Shown here: positions 59,001 to 64,000 of the stretch, piece by piece
Layout: each line of letters starts with the position of its first letter
How positions within the stretch are numbered: the stretch's first letter is position 1
Origin: Lepus europaeus
Taxonomy: Eukaryota; Chordata; Mammalia; Lagomorpha; Leporidae
Assembly (NCBI RefSeq): GCF_033115175.1
Contig: NC_084832.1
Coordinates: forward strand, 9,661,342-9,725,341
Length of the DNA stretch: 64,000 nucleotides
Reading direction: 5' to 3'
Position numbers and translations under genes: made by a program
The notes under the pieces: generated by a model
Database searches by the model: none
Seen by the model: only the letters and a program-made list of their open reading frames with translations
Told to the model about the DNA's origin: nothing

Positions 59001-59004
59001 GTGA
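40699..59004 (+). CDS. SLC10A2: Apical sodium-dependent bile acid transporter (ASBT/IBAT)
   Basis: Electrogenic Na+/bile-acid symporter of the ileal enterocyte brush border, also in cholangiocytes and renal proximal tubule. It drives intestinal reclamation of conjugated bile acids in the enterohepatic circulation. Six coding exons (40699-41078, 47994-48112, 53238-53326, 54373-54548, 56038-56195, 58883-59004) give 1044 bases: 347 residues plus TGA, one shorter than the human protein. All introns are GT-AG and the phases join codons exactly. Conserved landmarks: VPESNFN-like extracellular start (APESNFNAI), [13 protein letters not shown], the [10 protein letters not shown] broken-helix loop at 105-114, [27 protein letters not shown], and [11 protein letters not shown] around 261-271. 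E262 is the Na-site acidic residue of the family. Two N-glycosylation sequons lie in the extracellular N-terminus (N3 and N11). No frame damage: this is a functional copy. Confidence 0.98.
42126..42544. mobile_element. Mariner-like MITE split by a SINE
   Basis: TA (42124-42125) then CAAGAGCACTTCAAAAGTTC on the left mirrors TTTGAAATCCTCTTA then TA (42545-42546) on the right. TA target duplication with inverted termini fits Tc1/mariner. A SINE occupies 42155-42484. Related elements occur at 42.55, 51.43 and 59.62 kb. Confidence 0.6.
42155..42484 (+). repeat. Leporid C-type SINE
   Basis: GGGGCCAGCATTGTGGAATAATGG head, full body, AAATAAATAAATC tail. Near-exact duplication TCATGGAAACT / TCATGGAAATT at 42144-42154 and 42485-42495, inside the MITE. 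Confidence 0.92.
42548..43054. mobile_element. Second mariner-like MITE split by an old SINE
   Basis: GGGGTCTTCCAAAAGTTCATGA on the left and its partner GGTTTCATGGAGTACCCTTA on the right are imperfect inverted termini. The interior 'ttttcaccaaaatgaattcatcttt' resembles the element at 59.62 kb ('catgccaaaataaacatctttaa'). A diverged SINE occupies about 42576-42945. Confidence 0.5.
42576..42945 (+). repeat. Leporid C-type SINE (diverged)
   Basis: 'gggcacgtgcttgatctcatggttaagatgtcagttaag' head, 'agcttctggcttcagctccagac' body, an extended TCTCTCTTTC-type pyrimidine tract at 42.8-42.9 kb and a CAAATAAACAC tail. Confidence 0.75.
45300..45500 (-). repeat. MIR SINE fragment in intron 1
   Basis: 'gcacttcacagataaatttagggttcctgatcttacccaagttcattgaatcagtgg' is a diverged reverse-complement MIR core and flank. 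Edges approximate. Confidence 0.5.
46960..47200 (-). repeat. MIR SINE fragment in intron 1
   Basis: 'ttcattttttatcagaaaccgacaaacagaaggcacgtaaattgcccaaagccacaaagtaaatgg..tctgaacc' matches the reversed MIR order (ATGAGGAAACTGAGGC..AACTTGCCCAAGGTCACA). Confidence 0.65.
47994..48112 (+). CDS. SLC10A2: SLC10A2 coding exon 2
   Basis: Completes Ser127 and encodes 128-166 plus the first base of Gly167 ([22 protein letters not shown]). Acceptor TTTCCTTTCAG, donor ATAG|GTAAGT. It carries the conserved SMTTCST segment. Confidence 0.97.
49211..49366 (+). repeat. 5'-truncated leporid C-type SINE
   Basis: Begins in mid-body at CTGCACCTGCACGGGAGACC and runs to 'ctacctatcaaaaattaaaaaaaa'. The head is missing. 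Confidence 0.85.
49382..49884 (+). mobile_element. L1 3' UTR with internally duplicated module
   Basis: Only L1 3' UTR sequence. The exact duplication AAAAAAAGAAGTCAAG lies on both sides (about 49366-49381 and 49885-49900). It has two modules of 'aactagtact..tgtatataaagan aattgaaaatga' separated by an A tract and 'cttggtgttaaattagaaattgcatagaaaattaat', then the G-rich block and 'attcattaaataaaagttt'. Same architecture as the copy near 30 kb. Confidence 0.9.
49924..50248 (+). repeat. Leporid C-type SINE
   Basis: GGGGCTGGCGCTGTGGCGCACT head, 'cctccgcctgtgatgcc' variant, full body and AAATAAATAAATGAAATC tail. Flanked by AGAAAAG-type A/G-rich sequence. Confidence 0.92.
50380..50520 (-). repeat. 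MIR SINE fragment in intron 2
   Basis: CCATTTTATAAATGAGGAAACAGAGGCTCAG is a near-consensus reversed MIR core. Confidence 0.85.
50740..50930 (-). repeat. MIR SINE fragment in intron 2
   Basis: 'catttaattctcacgacaactctgtgagacagac..cccattttaccaataggcgaacacaagctcagaggggtt' followed by 'gtctcctccaagcctatctggctcc' follows the reversed MIR order nearly end to end. Confidence 0.8.
51085..51418 (+). repeat. Leporid C-type SINE
   Basis: GGGGCTGGTGCTGTGGCATAGC head, full body, AATAAATAAATAAATC tail. Target duplication AAAGCATGGGCA at 51073-51084 and again at 51419-51430. Confidence 0.93.
51432..51515. mobile_element. Short mariner-like MITE
   Basis: GGTCTTCATAAAGTTCATGG at the left is mirrored by TTTTCCATGAACTTTTAGAAGTCTCC at the right, with only about 35 bases between. 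Ends approximate. Same terminal sequence as the elements at 42.1, 42.5 and 59.6 kb. Confidence 0.55.
53238..53326 (+). CDS. SLC10A2: SLC10A2 coding exon 3
   Basis: Completes Gly167 and encodes 168-196 ([20 protein letters not shown] then PQKAKIILK). Acceptor TGCCATCTATAG, donor AAA|GTAAGT. The shortest coding exon. Confidence 0.97.
53424..53480 (-). pseudogene. 3'-truncated U2 snRNA retropseudogene in intron 3
   Basis: Read on the minus strand this is the first 55 or so nucleotides of U2 snRNA (GGCCTTTTGGCTAAGATCAA, then GTTCTTATCAGTTT), with a few changes near the 5' end. TATTCTCATTATA flanks it at 53411-53423 and 53480-53492, a target duplication of LINE-mediated insertion. It lacks the Sm site and downstream stem-loops, so it is not a functional snRNA. 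No poly-A is visible. Confidence 0.85.
53905..54110 (-). repeat. MIR SINE fragment in intron 3
   Basis: 'ttatccccaactgtgagcagagaaactaagattcagaaaggttcatgatcaacc' and 'ctggaagtccagtcttctagtcac' follow reversed MIR order, strongly diverged. Confidence 0.5.
54373..54548 (+). CDS. SLC10A2: SLC10A2 coding exon 4
   Basis: Encodes 197-254 plus two bases of Arg255 ([20 protein letters not shown].. to ..[10 protein letters not shown]). Acceptor CTTTTTTTCTAG, donor AG|GTATGG, which is weaker than the other donors (GTATGG instead of GTAAGT). Confidence 0.97.
54605..54985 (-). repeat. MaLR (MLT1-type) LTR in intron 4 (minus strand)
   Basis: Plus-strand words 'gctgccataacaatgtaccacaaactatgtggctaaacaactg', 'acacctgtcatattggatta', 'tgacctcaccttaatggatgacattttcactgaccctattcc' and 'gggtcacattctgagatacc' are reversed MLT1. 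Confidence 0.85.
55495..55625 (+). repeat. MIR SINE fragment in intron 4
   Basis: 'gatctgggcttgcattctaacgctgccatttatcgactgtggggctcaggcc..ctctccaagctttctcatctgtagaacatagaaagtg' follows the MIR consensus order. Confidence 0.7.
56038..56195 (+). CDS. SLC10A2: SLC10A2 coding exon 5
   Basis: Completes Arg255 and encodes 256-307 plus one base of Ile308. Contains [20 protein letters not shown] with the Na-site glutamate E262, the extracellular SPEDL turn, and the last spans. Acceptor CATTTCTTGCAG, donor GGAA|GTAAGG. Confidence 0.97.
56196..58882 (+). other. SLC10A2: SLC10A2 intron 5
   Basis: GTAAGG...TCCTAG, 2.7 kb. (CA)n tracts lie at 56660-56676 and 58270-58288, and a minus-strand L1 3' end near 57.76-57.87 kb. 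Otherwise unremarkable AT-rich sequence. The minus-strand 130- and 108-codon frames show no domain. Confidence 0.93.
57755..57870 (-). mobile_element. Old L1 3' end in intron 5
   Basis: 'atttatataaggtaaacaaatttcatgtgtttcatatattcagatataggagcacagtgatactttccac' then CCCTCCCACTGGCCC is the reverse complement of the L1 3' terminus type seen near 13.5 kb. Confidence 0.6.
58883..59004 (+). CDS. SLC10A2: SLC10A2 coding exon 6 (terminal)
   Basis: Completes Ile308 and encodes 309-347, then TGA. This is the cytoplasmic tail: [15 protein letters not shown].. and ..NGGFQPE. It ends two residues short of the human FQPDEK-type end. Acceptor ATTATTTCCTAG. Confidence 0.97.
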
Positions 59005-59194
59005 AAGTAGACACCACATGGACAAAGAAAAACTGCACAGAATATTATTAAGATATAATGTATTTAATTATTTGTTTTGGTAGGATAGTAGGAAAAAGTT
59101 GAAGTAAAAATTCAATCACTATTGACTCTATATATTGGTTTGAGGACAAAGTCACTGACAGTCCGATTCCTGAAGGTGGCAAACACTGTTTCTG

Positions 59195-59264
59195 TTTATG
59201 TTCCACATATATATGTTTATGTTCCACATATATATGTTTCTGTATATGTTCCACATATATATAG
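59195..59264. repeat. 21-bp tandem repeat in the 3' UTR
   Basis: Two perfect 21-base units (59195-59215 and 59216-59236, TTTATGTTCCACATATATAT plus G) and a third, expanded variant to 59264. Each unit is rich in alternating AT. Confidence 0.9.
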
Positions 59265-59620
59265 TCATCCATGGGGGATTGGTGCTAGGACACTCTCCCC
59301 ATCCCTCCAGTGGTATGAAAATGTACTGATGCTCAAGTCCCTTTCATAAAATGTCACAGTATTCATATGTAACGTCCCATATATTTTAAGTCATCTCTAA
59401 ATCACTTCTAATACATATTACAATGTAAATTCTGTGTAAATAGTTGTTATACTGTATTGTTTAGGGGATAATGACAAGGAAAAGGAAAGCTTGTATATGT
59501 TTGATACATATGCACTTTTTTCTTAAAATATTTTCAGTCCTGGGTTGGTTGTATCCACAGGTGCAGAACCCACAACTATGGAGTTCTGACTGTATTTATA
59601 AGTACCCTGTCATTGACATA

Positions 59621-59747
59621 CAAGGGGTCTTCAAAAAGTTCATGGAACATGAATATTCTGGAAAAAATTATGTGTGGATTTCAAAAGTTTCATGCCAAAA
59701 TAAACATCTTTAATTTCATTTTCCACACTATTTTTGAAATTGCCTTG
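59621..59747. mobile_element. Mariner-like MITE in the 3' UTR
   Basis: 127 bases flanked by TA (59619-59620 and 59748-59749). The left terminus CAAGGGGTCTTCAAAAAGTT and right terminus TTTTTGAAATTGCCTTG are inverted repeats. It supplies an AATAAAC word (59699) within the transcript region. Confidence 0.65.
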
Positions 59748-61546
59748 TATTCCCCAAAATATTCTAAGAATAAATCTGATACTGGGAACCTTGTAACACC
59801 TAAACTGAATTCTTATTCAGACTCTCATAACCCAGCAATGAGCACCTGACTTTTTGTATATTAAAACAGATATGATTAATGATTATATAATCAAGATTTT
59901 TCTCCAGTATTTATAACTGTAAAATATGGACATAAATGCCTTCCACTGCCATTTTAATCATTATTTTAAAAACTTTGCAGCTTATTTATATTTATATAAG
60001 TCTATGGAAAAACATGGCCAAATATCTGACTTCCTATATTTAAAAAAATCTCTCTTTAATGGCAGCCCAAAAAACAAAAAAGAATGAACAGTGTTACTAT
60101 ACAGAATTCAAAACCTAAATTAGAATCAGGTTCATAACTCATCAAGGATAGTGTACCTCCACTGCTCTACCTCAGGATCCACTATGGCCATCACATCTCT
60201 CAAGGAAAAACAGAATTCTTTTGAACAGTTTGAATTTTGCAGAGCCCATCGATCCATGGAGAGGGAGTTCCTCAAGTTTTGCCTGTGTGAAATAGGTCCA
60301 TGTTAGCTATTATGACTGCTATTCAGGTCATAGGAAGCATGAACAGGGAGGTGACAGGAGGAGCAAAGATAATAGAAGTATTGGGAGAAGCATCAAGACT
60401 ACTGGATGAATTAATTCAGTGGTACAAAATGGGAAGTGCATAGAAAAGCACAAATAACAAAACCCTAGTTGAAATGTTTCACTGGAATTAGTTAGATGTG
60501 CAATAGTCAGTAGCTATAATAAGAATCAACTCAGGAAGGAATCAAAAGAAGAATATCAAACAGTATTTAAAGGAGAGGGCATGTCCCAGAGCCCAAAGTG
60601 GCAAGGACACTGCTAACTGAGTTCTTTGGATGATGTGAGTAGATATAACCATTGGAAGCAAAGAGGGTCTGACCAGTAGCATCAGGTTTTATGGGTGCCC
60701 AGGGAAATAATTGTTCAGGTGTTGGACTTTCCACTATGAGATCTAATTTAACTTTCTTTATCACATTCTGCAACAAAATGCATGCATATTCTTAACCCAG
60801 TAATTAGTAGCTTAGTTCCATTTTCCATTTGGGTATTTTCATTGTCTCATAGATTGCCTTTCAAATGTTTTGGTTCCAAAAGATTTTTTGCGTTTAGGTG
60901 ACCTCATTTTAAACCTTGTTGATACAAATTAGCATTCCAGCAATGAGAACTCAACTTTGCTCTTCTAATAGAGGGATGAGGTGTTCTGCTTTTAAAAGTT
61001 GTAGTATTTTTTTACAACAGGTTCACATTTACAATTGAATAAGTTCCCACATTTTCATAGCATCTGACAAATATACTAAAGTGGACAAGGGATTTTTTAA
61101 GGGGTTATGGGGAAAAGGAAGAACAGATTTTCTTCTTAGGAAATATTAAAGAATATGCTTCCAATGACGTGAAAGGAAGACACTCAGTCTATCTGTTTAG
61201 TACGCCCTACACTTTCTTCATCAAACAGAAAACAGACAAGTGCAGTAAAGACACATTCTGAATTCATATCATAATTTCAACACACCCAAAATCAAGGACC
61301 CGGATGCCAGCAGCTGCAGCAGCAGGTTTTCTCTCCCTGTTGATCAAGATAAGTGAGACAGAATTCGGCTTTTGTACAAATGTGGTATCTTGTGAGTTGT
61401 GTTTTTTCCCTAATGTGCTAGAGGGAAAAAAAATAGCTGAGCTTTCTAAAATGACAGCTCTCTATTTTTAAATGAGCTTGAAAATCTGATTAAATTATGT
61501 ATTTTATTGCCTCTGTATCATGGAAAATGAATATTTTAAAGGCTTG

Positions 61547-61552
61547 AATAAA
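61547..61552 (+). terminator. SLC10A2: Candidate distal poly-A signal of SLC10A2
   Basis: Canonical AATAAA, with a T/TG-rich stretch (AATTTTTATAATTTTAGTGG) 10-30 bases downstream. It lies at the distance expected from the long human 3' UTR. Confidence 0.4.
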
Positions 61553-61575
61553 TGAAGATAATTTTTATAATTTTA

Positions 61576-62129
61576 GTGGTTTTGCATCTTTCTTTATGAC
61601 TATTGCCCAGATTTCCTCACTGTTCAATCTGAGAGAAAGGTGGAATTTCTCAGATGCTAAATTATCCTTTGAATAGTGCCTGAAAGAAACTCTTAATTAA
61701 ATACTTGAACAATTATGTCTCCTACTGATATTGATTGAGGATTTCCCTAAGAAAATCATACAGGGGAAACATTAATCAACAAAAATTTAAATAGTGTAAT
61801 GATAGTTGATTTAAATAATAAGAGTATTTTATGTACATATAAATAAAGCCACCATCTTCTAAAATAAAGTGAAGGAGAGAGAGGGAGAAGGATGGAGGGA
61901 GGGAGGGAGAGAGACAGAGAGACTTCAGATAGGGAGGTCAAGCATTAAAATTAAAAACAGTGTGACTGGAAGACATTCAGGTTATTAACTTCATTTGACT
62001 CCTTGAAGTCATCACTGTGTTCTCCAACTAGGAAACTCTTACTCTTCCAGCAGGAAACTATTTATCACCTTCAGAATATTTGATATTGCATTGTTCTTCA
62101 AGTCTTTATCTCTTCAAAAACCACATCTC
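61576..62129. other. Intergenic stretch with GA-rich tract
   Basis: No exon. A (GGGA)/(GA)n-rich run lies at about 61868-61922. Otherwise unremarkable. Confidence 0.55.
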
Positions 62130-62469
62130 GGGGCCAGCACTGTGGCGCAAAGTAGGTTAAGCTTCCACTTGTGGTGCCAGCATCCCATAAGGGTGCCAGT
62201 TCTAGTCTCAGTTGCTCCTCTTCCAATTCAGCCCTCTGGTGTGGCCTGAGAGAACAGAAGATGGCCCAGGTGCTTGGGCCTCTGCATCCGCATAGGAGAC
62301 CTGGAAGAAGTTCCTAGCTCACGGCTCCTGGTTTCAGATCGGTCTAGCTCTGGCCGTGGTGGCCATTTGGGGAGTGAACTAGTGAATAGAAGAACTTTTT
62401 CTCTGCCTCTCCCTCTCACTGTCTGTAATTCTACCTCTCAAATAAATAAATAAAATCTTAAAAAAAAAC
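62130..62469 (+). repeat. Leporid C-type SINE
   Basis: GGGGCCAGCACTGTGGCGCAAAG head, full body with 'gctcacggctcctgg' insertion, AAATAAATAAATAAAATC tail. A diverged ACCACAT/AAACACAT pair may be the target duplication. Confidence 0.9.
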
Positions 62470-63386
62470 AAACACATATATGTTTAGAACAAGTCATCAC
62501 ACTGTGATATGGGAGTCCTTGAGATCATCCAAGGGATGTGCACGCATAAATAACAAATCAATTTCCATGCTTCAATTTCTACATGTGTCTTTTCCCAAAA
62601 CTGCCCTGCCTGAAATGACCAGAAATTGAGTTGTCTTAATTTCTCCTCTTTTACTCCTTCATGATGAGTTTCTCCACTTATTCTCTTCATTTCTGTTATT
62701 ACTATAGTTCATTGGACAGGGGAGAAAGATATTTTAACACCAAACAACTCTTGATATCTGAGAGAAACTTCATTACCTATTATATGCATATTTATTTAAG
62801 AATTTAGAAATAGTTTATTGCCCTGTGTGGCAATATTTGGAACAGAAAAATTCTAGAAAGGGGGCTGGGTTTGAAAAGAGTCTCCATGAACATGAAGAGA
62901 ATCTTTATCAATGTGAAGTCAGCACTCCATCCCCACTTATTTACCCAGACACAGCAACACCCTAAGGGGTGATCCTATGAACACAAACATAGAAATGCTG
63001 GTTTGAAACACTGGAAGAGCACACACCGTTTTCCCCGCTAGGAGATAACACACCATGGCAAATGTCAGCATTTTCTCTAACTCTCTTAGAATTTGAACTC
63101 CGATGTAATGCTGTCAACACAGAGGGACCCATATTCAGGTATGTTTTAGAATTGAAAATTAGAACAGATATATCTTTCTGACAGAAAGAAAGTCTAATTT
63201 GGCTGACTGGTTTCACAATGGCTCTTGCTTTGCCACTTAGGTGACATAAAGGTCATTTTTTATAAATTAGGTGAGCTCAATCTGCATTGTCAAAATTTAA
63301 GTCCATATTTAAAACATAATCATATAAAAGGAATACTATAAAATAATTGCTCTAAAGCATGAAGAACTCTTAAAAGTCAATAACAG
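62470..63386. other. Intergenic stretch, no gene seen
   Basis: AT-rich, no recognised repeat or exon. Minus-strand frames of 60-84 codons have no family resemblance. Confidence 0.5.
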
Positions 63387-63704
63387 CACACCGGGTTCTA
63401 GTCCCGGTCGGGGCACCGATCCTGTCCCGGTTGCCCCTCTTCCAGGCCAGCTCTCTGCTGTGGCCAGGGAGTGCAGTGGAGGATGGCCCAAGTCCTTGGG
63501 CCCTGCACCCCATGGGAGACCAGGATAAGCACCTGGCTCCTGCCATCGGATCAGCGCGGTGCGCCGGCCGCAGCGCGCTACCGCGGCGGCCATTGGAGGG
63601 TGAACCAACGGCAAAAGGAAGACCTTTCTCTCTGTCTCTCTCTCACTATCCACTCTGCCTGTCAAAAATAAAAAAATAAAAAAATAAAAAATAATTAAAA
63701 AAAA
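63387..63704 (+). repeat. 5'-truncated young leporid SINE
   Basis: Begins at CACACCGGGTTCTAGTCCCG, lacking about the first 55 bases of the family, and is otherwise near consensus to its A-rich tail. The exact 15-base duplication AAAAGTCAATAACAG at 63372-63386 and 63705-63719 shows it was truncated at insertion, not later. Confidence 0.94.
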
Positions 63705-63719
63705 AAAAGTCAATAACAG

Positions 63720-64000
63720 GCCAGCGCCATGGCTCAATAGGCTAACCCTCCACCTTGCGGCACCGGCACACCGGGTTCTAGTCCCGGTCGGGGCACCGGA
63801 TTCTGTCCCGGTTGTCCCTCTTCCAGGCCAGCTCTCTGTTGTGGCCCGGGAGTGCAGTGGAGGATGGCCCAGGTGCTTGGGTCCTACACCCTACGGGAGG
63901 CCAGGATAAGCACCTGGCTCCTGCCTTCGGATCAGCGCGGTGCGCCAGCTGCTGCACGCCAGCCGTGGCAGCCATTGGAGGGTTAACCAACGGCAAAAGG
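63720..64000 (+). repeat. Young leporid SINE, cut by window edge
   Basis: GCCAGCGCCATGGCTCAATAGG head and body up to the 'ccaacggcaaaagg' point, where the window ends. It starts immediately after the right-hand AAAAGTCAATAACAG of the preceding SINE. Confidence 0.93.

Larger units (their letters stand above)
59005..61575 (+). other. SLC10A2: Probable SLC10A2 3' UTR
   Basis: Follows the stop codon without intervening LINE or SINE copies. AATAAA at 61547-61552 is the best distal poly-A signal. AATAAA-like words at about 59699 and 59767 offer earlier ends. The human transcript also has a long 3' UTR of about 2 kb, so this extent is plausible. Inferred, not shown. Confidence 0.5.

Noticed and set aside
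59005-61575. Further coding exon after 59004
   Set aside because: The terminal exon ends with a family-typical tail and TGA; downstream frames lack SLC10 similarity.
1-64000. CRISPR arrays, bacterial operons, tRNA or rRNA genes
   Set aside because: No regularly spaced direct repeats, no ribosome-binding-site gene clusters and no intact tRNA or rRNA were seen; the sequence is mammalian.

Overview
The window is mammalian nuclear DNA, almost certainly from a leporid (rabbit or hare). Evidence: dense lagomorph C-type SINEs (head GGGGCCGGCGCTGTGGC or GGCCGGCGCCGTGGCTCACTAG, CT-rich region, AAATAAATAAATCTT tail), L1 3' ends with the rabbit-type G-rich block followed by ATTCATTAAATAAAAGTT, pan-mammalian MIR/L2/MaLR remnants, and one intron-containing gene. 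Nothing prokaryotic is present.

The only functional gene I can support is SLC10A2 (ASBT/IBAT, apical sodium-dependent bile acid transporter) on the + strand. Six coding exons at 40699-41078, 47994-48112, 53238-53326, 54373-54548, 56038-56195 and 58883-59004 join to 1044 coding bases (347 residues plus stop). All five introns are GT-AG with matching phases. The 3' UTR probably runs to about 61.57 kb.

Layout. 1-421: 5' end of a minus-strand L1. 422-2411: mostly unremarkable. 2412-12170: one ancient, nearly full-length plus-strand L1 split by four SINEs and a 3-kb L1-tailed composite that carries a decayed retroviral gag-pro-like stretch. 12.3-13.6 kb: L1 3' UTR split by a solo LTR with a 6-bp target duplication. 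14.5-16.0 kb: SINE cluster. 16.8-17.9 kb: old minus-strand L1, then an LTR-like block. 20.0-21.0 kb: three SINEs in a row with microsatellites. 21.9-23.9 kb: HAL1/L1 remnants. 26.3-28.1 kb: SINEs. 28.8-34.97 kb: L2, L1 3' UTR and several MaLR LTRs. 37.97-38.24 kb: an inverted, frameshifted copy of the 3' half of SLC10A2 exon 1, including its splice donor. 40.7-61.6 kb: SLC10A2, whose introns hold SINEs, mariner-like MITEs, MIRs, a truncated U2 snRNA retrocopy and a MaLR. 62.1-64.0 kb: three more SINEs, the last running off the window.

The most unusual item is the inverted exon-1 copy about 2.5 kb upstream of the SLC10A2 start codon. It keeps the splice donor and some intron sequence, so it arose by genomic duplication rather than retroposition. 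Repeat family names are by recognition of consensus-like words, not by database search. Approximate repeat edges are marked as such.
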